In this document: in pieces, positions 25,557-35,044 of the stretch | Position numbering within the stretch: the first letter of the stretch is position 1 | How the letters are laid out: each line of letters opens with the position of its first letter | Source of the DNA: Kofleriaceae bacterium | GTDB taxonomy: Bacteria; Myxococcota_A; Polyangia; Haliangiales; Haliangiaceae | Assembly (NCBI GenBank): GCA_024762925.1 | Contig: JANTGM010000028.1 | Span: 1-58,881, forward strand | Reading direction: 5' to 3' | DNA: 58,881 nucleotides | Position numbers and translations under genes: made by a program | Notes under the pieces: model-generated | Databases searched by the model: none | Told to the model about the DNA's origin: nothing | The model's input: only the letters and a program-made list of their open reading frames with translations

Positions 25557-26564
25557 ATGTCCAGCAGAGCAGACATTCGAATCGAGCCAGACACCCCAGA
25601 GAATCTAGAGGCAACGACCGAGGAGGAGTTGCTTCCCCTCTACAAGACAATGCTTTCGATTCGCCGCCTTGAAGAGGCATCAGCCAAGGCCTACTCGGTT
25701 GGCAAGATCGGCGGCTTCTTGCACTTGGCCATTGGCCAGGAAGCCGTGTGTACTGGTGCGGTAGCCGCGCTTCGCCCCGAAGATTACATCACTAGCACCT
25801 ACCGCGAGCACGGGCACATCTATGCGCGTGGTGTCAGCGCTCGAGCAATTCTCGCAGAGATGTGGGGCAAGAAGACTGGTGTTGTGAAGGGGCTTGGCGG
25901 CTCGATGCACATGTTCTCTAAAGAGCACAATTTCTTGGGAGGCCATGGAATCGTCGGCGGTCATGTGCCCATCGCAGTTGGTGCCGCATTCAAGGCCAAG
26001 TACCATGGTGAGAAGCGGGTTAGCGCCGTCTTCTTCGGCGATGGCTCCGCAACGATTGGCGGGTTCGCAGAAGGGTTGGCGCTCGCTGCCCTTTGGAAGC
26101 TTCCGGTCGTCTTCATCTGTGAGAACAACCAGTACTCGATGGGGACCCCCCTGTACCGCACCACAGCGGCGCCAGACATCACACAACGCGCTCTGGCCCA
26201 CGACATGGACCGCGACCGATTCGATGGCGATGACGTTATCAAAGTGAAGCGGCGAATCGCCCTGGCAGTGGAGCGCGCTCGCGAAACCAATCGCCCCACC
26301 CTCATCGAAGTGCGTACCTACCGCTTCCGAGGCCACTCCATGTCGGATCCAGGTCTGTACCGAACCCGCGAAGAAGTTGCCGAATGGAAAAAGGGCGACC
26401 CACTCGTTCGGGCCAAGCGCCGCCTCATCGAGGAGCTCGGTGTGGACGAAGAGAAGATCAAAGCGATCGCCGCTGAAGTCAAAGACGAGATCGCCGATGC
26501 GGTCCGTTTTGCGGACACAAGCCCTGCGTCCGACTCCTACCTACCCTACGTGATCAAAGAATAG
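25557..26564 (+). CDS. pdhA: Pyruvate dehydrogenase E1 component, alpha subunit
   Basis: 335 aa from the ATG at 25557 (GCAGG nine bases upstream); an ATG at 25542 adds five residues. It shows the thiamine diphosphate motif FFGDGSATIGGFAEGLALAALWK to CENNQ, the YREHGH segment, and the phospho-loop-like RFRGHSMSDPG of E1-alpha proteins. With the beta subunit it decarboxylates pyruvate and passes the acetyl group to the lipoyl arm of E2. First gene of a pdhA-pdhB-pdhC-lpd operon (gaps of 13, 45 and 15 bases). Confidence 0.94.
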   Translation: MSSRADIRIEPDTPENLEATTEEELLPLYKTMLSIRRLEEASAKAYSVGKIGGFLHLAIGQEAVCTGAVAALRPEDYITSTYREHGHIYARGVSARAILAEMWGKKTGVVKGLGGSMHMFSKEHNFLGGHGIVGGHVPIAVGAAFKAKYHGEKRVSAVFFGDGSATIGGFAEGLALAALWKLPVVFICENNQYSMGTPLYRTTAAPDITQRALAHDMDRDRFDGDDVIKVKRRIALAVERARETNRPTLIEVRTYRFRGHSMSDPGLYRTREEVAEWKKGDPLVRAKRRLIEELGVDEEKIKAIAAEVKDEIADAVRFADTSPASDSYLPYVIKE

Positions 26565-26577
26565 TTCGGAGAACCCT

Positions 26578-27558
26578 GTGCCAATCATTAGTTATCGAGA
26601 AGCGCTAAACGCAGCCCTCCGCGAGGAAATGCAGCGCGATGAAACTGTTTTCCTTATGGGCGAAGAGGTGGGTCACTACCAAGGCGCGTACAAAGTGAGC
26701 CAAGGGCTCTTAGAAGAATTCTCAGAGCGGCGAGTCGTTGACACGCCCATTGCCGAGCTTGGATTCTCGGGCGTTGGTGTCGGTGCAGCCATGGTTGGCT
26801 TGCGCCCGGTGATCGAGTTTATGAGCTTTAACTTCTCGCTTGTGGCGATTGATCAAATCATCAACCATGCGGCAAAGATGTATCAAATGAGTGCGGGACA
26901 GTTTCACATCCCGATGGTCTTCCGTGGTCCTAGTGGCCCCGCGGTCCAGGTGGGCGCCCAACACTCACAGTCATTTGAGTCATACTACTGCTACGTTCCC
27001 GGGCTGAAAGTGGTTTGTCCCTCAACTCCCGCCGACGCCAAAGGCCTACTAAAGACCGCAATTCGCGACGACAACCCGGTCGTCTTTATGGAGAGCGAGC
27101 TGCTCTACAACTCGACAGGTGAGGTGCCTGAGGGCGAGCACTTGGTGCCTTTTGGGAAAGCGGAAATCAAGCGTGCTGGGAAAGAAGTGACCCTGATTGC
27201 CTGGTCAAAAATGGTGGAGGTTGTCCTCGAAGCTGCCACCGAGCTTGAAGCTCTGGGCATCGACGCCGAAGTCCTCGACCCTCGCTCGCTGCGTCCGCTC
27301 GACATCGACTCTATGGTGGAGAGCGTTAAGAAGACAGGGCGCTGCGTGATTGTGGAAGTGGGCTGGTCGATGTGCGGTCTGGGTGCCGAGATTGCATTCC
27401 AACTGCAGCGTGAATGCCTCGACTACCTTGACGCGCCGGTCGAGCGAGTCACCTCTGACGATGTTCCCATGCCCTATGCAAAGAACCTCGAGCAAGAGGT
27501 CATGCCCCAAGTGAAAGACATCGTCGCTGCCGTCAAGCACGTGCTCTACCTCGACTGA
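26578..27558 (+). CDS. pdhB: Pyruvate dehydrogenase E1 component, beta subunit
   Basis: 326 aa starting at GTG, 13 bases after pdhA. It carries the family marks: MGEEVGHYQGAYKVSQGL, DTPIAELGFSGVGVGAA, the pyrimidine-binding IEFMSFNFSLVAIDQI and the C-terminal EVGWSMCGLGAEIA. It completes the E1 heterotetramer with PdhA. Length is normal. Confidence 0.95.
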   Translation: MPIISYREALNAALREEMQRDETVFLMGEEVGHYQGAYKVSQGLLEEFSERRVVDTPIAELGFSGVGVGAAMVGLRPVIEFMSFNFSLVAIDQIINHAAKMYQMSAGQFHIPMVFRGPSGPAVQVGAQHSQSFESYYCYVPGLKVVCPSTPADAKGLLKTAIRDDNPVVFMESELLYNSTGEVPEGEHLVPFGKAEIKRAGKEVTLIAWSKMVEVVLEAATELEALGIDAEVLDPRSLRPLDIDSMVESVKKTGRCVIVEVGWSMCGLGAEIAFQLQRECLDYLDAPVERVTSDDVPMPYAKNLEQEVMPQVKDIVAAVKHVLYLD

Positions 27559-27603
27559 GGTTCCCCTTCCTCTCGCGAAACGCCAAACCAGAAAGACCCA
27601 ACA

Positions 27604-28959
27604 ATGGCCCAAATCATCGGACTACCAAAACTCTCTCCAACCATGGAAGAAGGCGTGCTCGTGCGCTGGGTGAAGCAAGAAGGCGACGAGGTAGAGCCCG
27701 GCGACCTGATTGCCGAAGTCGAGACAGACAAGGCCAACATGGATTTCGCCCTCGAAGATGAGGGCGTTCTACTCAAGCTCCTTGTCGAAGCAGGTGCGAC
27801 CGTCAAGCTCGGCGCACCTGTTCTCATCCTCGGTGAAGCTGGCGAAGACATCTCAGAACTTCTCGTAGAGGCGCAGAACCAGCTCTCCGCGGGTCCAGCT
27901 CCGGCGGATCCCGTAGCGTCTGCCCCCGTAGCGTCTGCCCCGGCAGCGTCTGCCCCGGCAGCGTCTGCCCCGGCAGCGTCTGCCCCCGTAACGCCCGTCG
28001 CTTCAATGCCCGTGGCGACAACACCGGCTTCAGGCGGGCGTTTACTCGCATCTCCGCTCGCCAAAACGTTGGCAATTGAGCTCGGCATTGACCTGCGCAC
28101 CGTGACGGGAAGCGGCCCTGGCGGACGTATTGTCGAACGAGATGTTCGCGCTGTCGCCGGCACGGCCCCACAAGCTGCACAAACGGCCCCACAAGCTGCT
28201 GCCGTTCTCTCAGGTGAAACGGCACTTGCAGTCATTCCCCCAGGCCCTCTTGCCGTTCCAGGAAACGATGGCGAATACGTCGACAAGCCGCTCACCAACA
28301 TCAGACGCACGATCGCTGAGCGGCTCACCGCAGCAAAGCGCGACATTCCGCACTTCCGCCTCACAACATCCTTTGAAGCTGGCCCGCTCTTGGCCTTCAG
28401 AAAACGTCTGAATGAGCTGATGGGTGGCAAAGGCAAGGTCACCATCAATGACCTGCTTATCAAGGGCATTGCCCTGGCCCTTCGCAGAGTGCCTGATGCA
28501 AACGTCGCATACTTGGGGAATGCAATCCGCTACTTCACACAGGTGCATATTGGCGTTGCAGTTGCGCTTGAGCGTGGCCTTATGACTCCCGTTGTTCGCA
28601 ACGCGGATCTCAAGGGCCTGGGTGTTATCAGCACCGAGGTAAAGGACCTGGTTGGGCGGGCAAAGGACCGCAAACTCAAGGCACATGAGATCACGGGCTC
28701 AACCTTCACCATTTCCAATCTTGGCATGTTCGGCATCGACCACTTCGACGCCATCATCAACCCGCCTGAGGGGGCCATCCTTGCGGTTGGCCGAATCGTC
28801 AAGCAACCCATCATCGACGACGATGGAAAGATTGGGCTTGGCCAGCGGATGACTATGACGATGTCGTGCGACCACCGAGTCATCGATGGAGCCGTCGGCG
28901 CACGTTTCCTTGACGAATTGGTGGAGTTGCTGGAAAGCCCCGAGTCGCTTGCACTTTAG
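27604..28959 (+). CDS. pdhC: Dihydrolipoamide acetyltransferase (E2)
   Basis: 451 aa. One lipoyl domain at residues 1-80 with the modified Lys in EVETDKANMDF, then an Ala/Pro linker of near-perfect 15-base repeats (about 27910-28000), the E1/E3-binding domain (LLASPLAKTLAIELGIDL, GSGPGGRIVERDV), a second Ala/Pro linker and the catalytic domain ending with the active His in MSCDHRVIDGAVGARFL. It takes the acetyl group to CoA. The lipoyl cofactor comes from LipA, encoded just downstream. Confidence 0.95.
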   Translation: MAQIIGLPKLSPTMEEGVLVRWVKQEGDEVEPGDLIAEVETDKANMDFALEDEGVLLKLLVEAGATVKLGAPVLILGEAGEDISELLVEAQNQLSAGPAPADPVASAPVASAPAASAPAASAPAASAPVTPVASMPVATTPASGGRLLASPLAKTLAIELGIDLRTVTGSGPGGRIVERDVRAVAGTAPQAAQTAPQAAAVLSGETALAVIPPGPLAVPGNDGEYVDKPLTNIRRTIAERLTAAKRDIPHFRLTTSFEAGPLLAFRKRLNELMGGKGKVTINDLLIKGIALALRRVPDANVAYLGNAIRYFTQVHIGVAVALERGLMTPVVRNADLKGLGVISTEVKDLVGRAKDRKLKAHEITGSTFTISNLGMFGIDHFDAIINPPEGAILAVGRIVKQPIIDDDGKIGLGQRMTMTMSCDHRVIDGAVGARFLDELVELLESPESLAL

Positions 28960-28974
28960 AAAGACCTCAAAACC

Positions 28975-30372
28975 ATGAGCATCAATTGCGATCTATGTGT
29001 CATTGGCAGCGGCCCTGGTGGCTATGTCGCCGCAATTCGAGCAGCCCAGCGTGGCCTTAGCGTAGTCTGTGTCGAGCGTGAAGAGCTTGGTGGCATTTGC
29101 CTCAATTGGGGTTGTATCCCCACCAAGGCCCTCTTGCGCTCGGCCGAGGTCTTAGAAACCTGCCAGCGCGCCGATGAGTTTGGCATCACCGTTGAAAACG
29201 TCGGCTTCGATTTTGACGCCATCATCAAGCGGTCACGGGGCGTGAGCGCAAAAATCTCGAAGGGCGTCGCCTACCTTCTCAAGAAGAACAAGATCCAGCA
29301 CGTCAAGGGCACTGGCAAACTCGCCGGCGCTGGCATGGTCAAGGTCATAGGTGAAGATGGCGAGCAAACTATCACAGCAAAGGACATCATTGTGGCGACA
29401 GGTGCGCGTGCGCGTAGCTTGCCGGGCATTGAAGTAGACGGCGATCGCATCATTGCTTACCGCGAGGCTCTGACCCTCAAGAACCGCCCCGACTCCCTCA
29501 TCATTCTTGGAGCAGGCGCCATCGGGGTTGAATTCGCCTCCTTCTATCGAAGCTTGGGAACCGAAGTCACAATCATCGAGTATCAAGACCGGCTCGTGCC
29601 AAACGAAGATGCCGAGATTAGTGCCGAACTGCTGCGCGCCTACCGCAAGCGCGGCATCAAGATAAAAACAAGCTTTGGTGTTACAAGCGCAACCGCTAGT
29701 GATTCGAGCGTCTCTGTGCAAATTGAGCCAGCTGCGGGGGGAGATCCACAGACCCTTGAGGCAGATAAACTCTTAGTCTCAGTCGGCATCACCGGGAACG
29801 TGGAGAACCTCGGTCTTGAAGACGTTGGCATTGACGTCGAGCGTGGTTTCATGAAGGTCGGCGACGACCTGCGAAGCTCTGTGGACGGTATTTGGGGCAT
29901 CGGTGATGTCACTGGCGGCATCGCGCTCGCCCACGTGGCGAGTGCCGAAGCGGTCTATGTCGCTGAGACCATCGCCGGCCACCACGCAGTACCCGTGGAC
30001 TACAGCACTGTGCCCGCATGCACCTACTGCCATCCTGAAATCGCCTCTGTCGGGCTGTCGGAAGAAAAGGCCAAGGCCGAGGGCATCGCGATCAAGGTTG
30101 GCCGTTTCCCCTTTGGCCCTCTAGGAAAAACACTGGCAGCTGGTGAGTACCCGGGCTTTGCGAAGTTCATCTGGCGAGAGGATAATGGAGCCCTTGTTGG
30201 CGCCCATCTCATTGGCCCTGCTGTCACAGATCTCATCGCCGAGCCGACCCTCGCAAAGAGCACCGAGGTCAATGCGGAGAGCTTAATCAACACGATTCAT
30301 GCGCATCCAACCTTTGCCGAGGCGCTCAAAGAAGCCGCAGAAGACGCATACGACCTCGCGATTCACATCTAG
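28975..30372 (+). CDS. lpd: Dihydrolipoyl dehydrogenase (E3)
   Basis: 465 aa, 15 bases after pdhC. FAD site IGSGPGGYVAAIRAAQRG, redox disulfide in GGICLNWGCIPTKALL, NAD site ILGAGAIGVEFASFYRSLG, and the C-terminal catalytic His-Glu pair in HAHPTFAEALKEA. It reoxidises the lipoyl arm of E2 with NAD. Complete and of normal length. Confidence 0.96.
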   Translation: MSINCDLCVIGSGPGGYVAAIRAAQRGLSVVCVEREELGGICLNWGCIPTKALLRSAEVLETCQRADEFGITVENVGFDFDAIIKRSRGVSAKISKGVAYLLKKNKIQHVKGTGKLAGAGMVKVIGEDGEQTITAKDIIVATGARARSLPGIEVDGDRIIAYREALTLKNRPDSLIILGAGAIGVEFASFYRSLGTEVTIIEYQDRLVPNEDAEISAELLRAYRKRGIKIKTSFGVTSATASDSSVSVQIEPAAGGDPQTLEADKLLVSVGITGNVENLGLEDVGIDVERGFMKVGDDLRSSVDGIWGIGDVTGGIALAHVASAEAVYVAETIAGHHAVPVDYSTVPACTYCHPEIASVGLSEEKAKAEGIAIKVGRFPFGPLGKTLAAGEYPGFAKFIWREDNGALVGAHLIGPAVTDLIAEPTLAKSTEVNAESLINTIHAHPTFAEALKEAAEDAYDLAIHI

Positions 30373-30526
30373 CGCGCGATTGACAACCATTTGCGCTGAC
30401 CGCAACGAGAAGCCCGGCCGCGCAAAGAGCAGCTGATAGTTTGTCTTAAACGTCTAGAACTCCTTTCTCTACTGGGTAACGAAGCTCCCAGTAGCCAGAT
30501 CGGCACGTTCCAGTAGCACACGGGGT

Positions 30527-31018
30527 TTACTCGTCGCATGTCGCGCATCCGCTTGCGACTCCATTGCTTTCGAGGAAGAGGCAATCACACGGCGCAGGGT
30601 GTTCGAACAAGGAGATATCCGCGCCACTGACCTCGCGTTTCCCGTGCATGGCACACGCTGGCATGTTTCCAGTTTCGACAACGGACGTAGCGACATTGAG
30701 ACCGTCAACGGTGGCCACTCCTGTCGTGTCCCTTGAGTTCGCCACTCCAAGCGGTACCAGGAATTCCCACGTTGGCTCCAATGGTGAGCTGGGTGCTCGA
30801 ACCGGGATTGCGCACCATGATGAAGTGGGGTCCGTCCACGACTCCACAGCGCGGCCGCTTTCGCCGCCAAACTTGAGCATGTAATACGCCTCAGTTGCCG
30901 TAATCGCCGTCTGACTTGAGTTGCGAGGGGCCACAAAGCCAAGCGTTTCAACGTGACTTGGGTATTCGCTGAGGTCGGCCGGAGGAAGCTCTCCGCCCAG
31001 GCACGTCACTCCACCCAC
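30527..31018 (-). CDS. Hypothetical Cys-containing protein, start uncertain
   Basis: 163 aa from a GTG at 31018, with no good ribosome site. The protein is Ser/Thr/Val-rich with eight or so Cys, several near the C-terminus (CDCLFLE, CATCDE), which suggests a secreted domain stabilised by disulfides. No signal peptide is present; the frame runs a further 20 codons upstream to a stop without an ATG, so the 5' end may be lost. It ends 150 bases past lpd and faces it. No family recognised, and it may be a decayed gene. Confidence 0.35.
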   Translation of the reverse strand: MGGVTCLGGELPPADLSEYPSHVETLGFVAPRNSSQTAITATEAYYMLKFGGESGRAVESWTDPTSSWCAIPVRAPSSPLEPTWEFLVPLGVANSRDTTGVATVDGLNVATSVVETGNMPACAMHGKREVSGADISLFEHPAPCDCLFLESNGVASGCATCDE

Positions 31019-31074
31019 GTCGCGGATAGGTCCAAGAACACATTGGCACCGCCAACATCACTGCCCTGCCCGGT

Positions 31075-32055
31075 ATGCTGCTTGAACTCACCAACGACTC
31101 GCGGTACATCAGCTCCATGTTCACTGGCGAGAAAGGCAAGGTTTCGCTGCCCGTTATGGGCCAGGCACAGGCGCCTCGCAAGCGGCGGCACCCAAACTGG
31201 ATCAAGGTGCAAATGCCAACCAAGCCCACCTACTTCGAGCTAAAGAAGCGTGTTGAGGAGCTTGAACTGCACACGGTTTGCGCCAGCGCGAGTTGCCCAA
31301 ACATCGGCGAGTGCTGGAGCCGGCGAGCCCTCACGATCATGATTCTTGGCGACATCTGCACACGCTCATGCCGCTTCTGCGATGTGGCCACAGGGCGTCC
31401 GCTGCCCGCAGATCCCGACGAGCCCAAGCGCGTCGCAACGATGCTCTCTGAACTCGATCTGGAGCACACCGTGATCACCTGCGTTGACCGCGATGATCTG
31501 GCTGATGGCGGCGCAGCGCATTGGGCCGAGACGATTACGCAAGTCAAAGCAGCCAGCCCAAACATGACTTTGGAGGTTCTCACTGGCGACTTCAAAGGCA
31601 ACACCGACGATGTCGACACTGTGCTTGCGGCCAACCCAGATGTCTTCTCGCACAACTTGGAGACAGTCCCGCGACTCTCTCGCCAAGTTCGTGTGCAAGC
31701 ATCGTATCCGCGAAGCTACAAGATCCTCGAGCACGTTCGAAATCGAGACGCTGTTACAAAGACTGGTCTCATGCTGGGGCTAGGCGAAGAAATGGACGAA
31801 GTTCGCGAGGTGATCGAGCAACTCGCCGAGATGCGCGTCGACATTCTCACGCTCGGCCAGTACCTCCAACCTTCGAAGAAGCACATGCCCATCGCCAGGT
31901 ATGTCGAACCAGAAGAATTCGTAGAGCTAGCAGAATTCGCCAAGCAATGTGGCATCGAGCGCACCGAAGCTGGACCGCTTGTTCGATCGTCCTACCACGC
32001 AGACGGTCAAGCGCAGATGATTCGCGATATTCGACGCACGAGAACCGTATCGTGA
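31075..32055 (+). CDS. lipA: Lipoyl synthase
   Basis: 326 aa if the ATG at 31075 is used; ATGs at 31117 or 31156 are also possible and no ribosome site decides. The auxiliary cluster motif CASASCPNIGEC (CX4CX5C) and the radical SAM motif CTRSCRFC are intact, as is the C-terminal RSSYHAD with the Ser that ligates the auxiliary cluster. It inserts two sulfurs into octanoyl chains to make the lipoyl arm of PdhC, fitting its place after the pdh operon. Confidence 0.94.
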   Translation: MLLELTNDSRYISSMFTGEKGKVSLPVMGQAQAPRKRRHPNWIKVQMPTKPTYFELKKRVEELELHTVCASASCPNIGECWSRRALTIMILGDICTRSCRFCDVATGRPLPADPDEPKRVATMLSELDLEHTVITCVDRDDLADGGAAHWAETITQVKAASPNMTLEVLTGDFKGNTDDVDTVLAANPDVFSHNLETVPRLSRQVRVQASYPRSYKILEHVRNRDAVTKTGLMLGLGEEMDEVREVIEQLAEMRVDILTLGQYLQPSKKHMPIARYVEPEEFVELAEFAKQCGIERTEAGPLVRSSYHADGQAQMIRDIRRTRTVS

Positions 32056-32510
32056 ACCATCGAAGACGGCTGGCACTGATGATTGTTGCCACCTTAGGAC
32101 TCGGAGCCGCGACCTGTCGACAGCGCAGTAATTCGGTAGAGACGCCCAGCACCACTGGGGACTCCGGGGTGACGCATTCCAAGCAGCCCATCGCAAGACC
32201 CGCGCCCTCTGGCATCTACCCGTGCACCGTGCAGGTAGACGAAGATGATCCGATTGCTGCAGAGTGTCTCATCTCAGCCAAACAAGAACTCACCGCAAAA
32301 ACGCCAGGCCTGGAGCTTCGCGCCAGCCTCGCCCCCGAGGCCTTTGGCTTTGCCATGAAAGGTGAGGTTACGCTTGGTGAGCAAGCGCAACGTTTTGCAA
32401 CCGACCTGTTTCGCCAAGGCGGTGGCAACCATGCGGCCGTCTTTTTTCTCACATCGGGTAAGGCCCTTCGGTTTTCGCTGCGTCAGCCAGCGAACGCTAC
32501 AACACGTTGA
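32052..32510 (+). CDS. Probable lipoprotein after lipA
   Basis: 152 aa starting at a GTG that overlaps the lipA TGA (GTGA). The long open frame upstream of this point is a shadow of lipA. The N-terminus is a signal (LALMIVATLGLGAATCRQ) whose Cys could be lipid-modified, although the lipobox is weak. The mature part (about 120 residues) is a small mixed domain. Function unknown. Its end overlaps the convergent kinase gene by 14 bases. Confidence 0.6.
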   Translation: MNHRRRLALMIVATLGLGAATCRQRSNSVETPSTTGDSGVTHSKQPIARPAPSGIYPCTVQVDEDDPIAAECLISAKQELTAKTPGLELRASLAPEAFGFAMKGEVTLGEQAQRFATDLFRQGGGNHAAVFFLTSGKALRFSLRQPANATTR

Positions 32511-33849
32511 TGATGTAGTAGGCCAAGAGGCCACCGGTGAGTAGCGCTGCGAACACAACCGCTGCCCACAGCCCAGCCTTGGGGGCGTCTGCAACCAGCA
32601 CTTCCGACCCGGCCTCGCCAGCGGGGCCTGCTGCTGCTTTCGCCATTGCCTCGATGTCAGACTCGTCGTTGCGATTTGCCGCCTGCTTGGCGGCCGCCAT
32701 GATGGCGTCGTTTGGATCGTTCTCTTCGCTGCGAAGGCGAGCCATCTCGGCCGGCGTTCGACTGGCCATTACCCGAGTCGGGTCGTCGTCACGTGTGACA
32801 GTCACCGGCGATTCGGGATCAGCCGCAACCTGTGGAGTGAGACCTGTACCCCCGCCGTGCATCAGCTTTGGTGCCTTGTCGTGGGGCACCTCCCGGGGCG
32901 AGAAGGCCTTTGGCCCTACGAGTTCTTCGTTGATGCAGCGCTCCCAAGCCTCTTCGAGAGCCGCTCTGGCTGCATGCCCATCCTTGTATCGGACATCGAT
33001 TGATGGGTGCAGTGCCGTCATACAAACTTCGGCAAGGACCTCGGGAATCGAGGGATCGTATTCACGAGGTGAGCGCGCCGTCTTCTTAAGAACGTAGCCG
33101 TTTGTGGTTCGCGTATCAGGCCCCTCGTAGGGGATGCGTCCTGAGAGAAGTTCGTAGAACACCGCGCCCCAAGCGAAGACATCTGCCTGCGGTGTGTAGC
33201 GCCCCTGACTAATGGCCTCGGGCGGTGCGTATCCGGGCGTGCCCATGAAGATTCCGACTTGTGTGAGATCGGAATCCGGCATTCGCGCGATGCCAAAGTC
33301 GGCGAGCTTCCACCGATTGTCGCCAGCGTTTAGGACGTTGGCTGGCTTGACGTCGCGATGAACGATGCGCTCGCTGTGCGCGAAGCCAAGTGCGCCGGCT
33401 AGCTCGATGGCCGTTTGCACGCCTTTGCCGAGAGGAATGCGAACCTTGTCGAGTCGATCCGCTAGAGAGTCTCCCGGCAGATACTCGAGCACCATGAAGG
33501 GCTGACCTTCCTCGGAGCCGACATCGAAAATTGTCACGATTGAGGGGTGCTGCATCTTCGCAGCTGCCTTCGCTTCTCTCTCGAAGCGCTCAAGGTAGGC
33601 CTTGCGATTGCGCCGCCCACTTCCCCGCGGAGAGACGATTGTCTTGACCGCAACGGTTCGGTCGAGCAGTGGGTCACGCGCTTTGTAGACAATCCCCATC
33701 GCCCCCTTGCCCAGGGTCTCGAGAATTTCGTAGCGCCCGATGGTCTTAAGATCATCGCGAGCATCGAGCTCCATTCCCGGGGGAGCGACGTACCGCATCC
33801 GAGTCGCGGTTCGCGATCGTTCTGCGCTCTGGCCTGTGCTCTCGCTCAT
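32497..33849 (-). CDS. Hanks-type Ser/Thr protein kinase with C-terminal membrane anchor
   Basis: 450 aa. Kinase domain about residues 40-300: Gly loop LGKGAMGIVYKA, Lys69 in VAVKT, Glu in the C-helix, catalytic HRDVKPAN (Asp166), DFG at 184-186 and the APPEAIS activation segment end. A linker of 100 residues with Asp/Thr-rich parts follows, and the protein ends with one span (LWAAVVFAALLTGGLLAYYI). No extracellular sensor follows the span, so it is tail-anchored and faces the cytoplasm. Usual layout for myxobacterial kinases; the target is unknown. Confidence 0.92.
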   Translation of the reverse strand: MSESTGQSAERSRTATRMRYVAPPGMELDARDDLKTIGRYEILETLGKGAMGIVYKARDPLLDRTVAVKTIVSPRGSGRRNRKAYLERFEREAKAAAKMQHPSIVTIFDVGSEEGQPFMVLEYLPGDSLADRLDKVRIPLGKGVQTAIELAGALGFAHSERIVHRDVKPANVLNAGDNRWKLADFGIARMPDSDLTQVGIFMGTPGYAPPEAISQGRYTPQADVFAWGAVFYELLSGRIPYEGPDTRTTNGYVLKKTARSPREYDPSIPEVLAEVCMTALHPSIDVRYKDGHAARAALEEAWERCINEELVGPKAFSPREVPHDKAPKLMHGGGTGLTPQVAADPESPVTVTRDDDPTRVMASRTPAEMARLRSEENDPNDAIMAAAKQAANRNDESDIEAMAKAAAGPAGEAGSEVLVADAPKAGLWAAVVFAALLTGGLLAYYIINVL

Positions 33850-33879
33850 TTGTAGTGCATAACGCTACCACGCTGGAGG

Positions 33880-35043
33880 CTAGCGTGGGTTCCAGATGGC
33901 AGGCGAAGGTCCAGCGATCACCACCTCAGAACGCTCGTCTCCACCGAGTTCCACCGCGACCGCATCAGAAGCGACAACATCGCCAAGGACGTAGGCCAGT
34001 TCTGGCCGTGTCGGCAAGACCACAACCGCCGGTCCATTGCCAGAAGCGATGATTTCCGGTCCAGGGTTTTTGTGTGGGTTGCCCACCCGAAGATGAGTGA
34101 ATCCGTAGGTATCGGCCACTTCGACACTCGCCAGTTTGGTCCAGCCCCACGACTTTCGCGAGGCCAGTGTAACCAGCCCCTGCGCCTTTCGCGCGTAGTG
34201 TTTGTGCCAACCGTCGGCCATCACGAGTTGTGGTGTAGCTCCTGGAAGTATCGTCAGCGCGCGGGCCCCTCGCGTCGTGGGAATCGCTAATGGCGGCTTT
34301 TTCTCTGGCAGCGCGTAAACGCCTCCAGGGGCATCAGCGGTGTCTCCGTACATCCGTGCCACCACTGGGCTGCCGTTTGGCAGGACCGCAAGATCGGCAA
34401 CCACGCGATGCTTGCCCCGTTCTTCCACCATCTCCCACGACTCAGATGTTTTCTCATACCTGCCAACCTCGACCTCGAATTTGTTGACAAAGCTGGCAAC
34501 CCAAAGCCCGGGCTTCTCACCTTTTGACACAGCGACCCCTGCGACCTGTTGGCGCGATGTCTCAGGCAGGGGTACCCGAGTTGCCTCGGCCCCTTCCCTT
34601 GAGATCTTCAGCACTTCCAGCACCACCTTGGCATCGGCAGCACCGCGCCCCATTCCCCGAGCAAAGAGCACCTCATCGCTGCCGTCTCCATTCACATCCG
34701 CCGTCCGCAGCACCTGCGGAGCACCAACCCCAAGGCGTTCGCCAAGCTGCTTGCCATTTGGAGAGAACCAGCGAATCCATCCATTGCCTGCTGCAACAAT
34801 GATGGCGGTCTCCTTCGCGCCCAAGGCTGCTACCAATGTTGCCTCACCCAACCAAGGGGCCGGCACCATTTCACCAGGCAGTCGAACGGGCTTGAGGGGC
34901 TTGTTGGCGGCTTTGGGCTCAGGGGGCGAAGGTGCGATGACTGCTGGCTTGCCTTCTTCCTTGGACTCAGAGGAGTTCTTAGCGCAGGCACCAAAGCTCA
35001 GAAGAGCCGCTGCTGCCAGCGCTGCGTGCAGTTTGCCGCCCAT
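33880..35043 (-). CDS. Lipoprotein with FG-GAP-like repeats
   Basis: 387 aa from the ATG at 35043, chosen because it begins a lipoprotein signal (LAAAALLSFGACAKN); the frame is open further upstream inside the cysE gene. After a Pro/Lys/Glu linker come repeats with Asp/Gly turns (TADVNGDGSDEVLFARG, AVELGGDERSEVVIAG) like FG-GAP/VCBS propeller blades. It starts one base past the stop of the serine acetyltransferase gene, so the two are co-transcribed. Function unknown. Confidence 0.65.
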   Translation of the reverse strand: MGGKLHAALAAAALLSFGACAKNSSESKEEGKPAVIAPSPPEPKAANKPLKPVRLPGEMVPAPWLGEATLVAALGAKETAIIVAAGNGWIRWFSPNGKQLGERLGVGAPQVLRTADVNGDGSDEVLFARGMGRGAADAKVVLEVLKISREGAEATRVPLPETSRQQVAGVAVSKGEKPGLWVASFVNKFEVEVGRYEKTSESWEMVEERGKHRVVADLAVLPNGSPVVARMYGDTADAPGGVYALPEKKPPLAIPTTRGARALTILPGATPQLVMADGWHKHYARKAQGLVTLASRKSWGWTKLASVEVADTYGFTHLRVGNPHKNPGPEIIASGNGPAVVVLPTRPELAYVLGDVVASDAVAVELGGDERSEVVIAGPSPAIWNPR

Positions 35044-35044
35044 G

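Noticed and set aside
31521-32051. Long open frame overlapping lipA on the same strand
   Set aside because: It is a shadow frame of lipA, Arg/Ser/Cys-rich; only the part from the GTG at 32052 looks like a protein with a signal.
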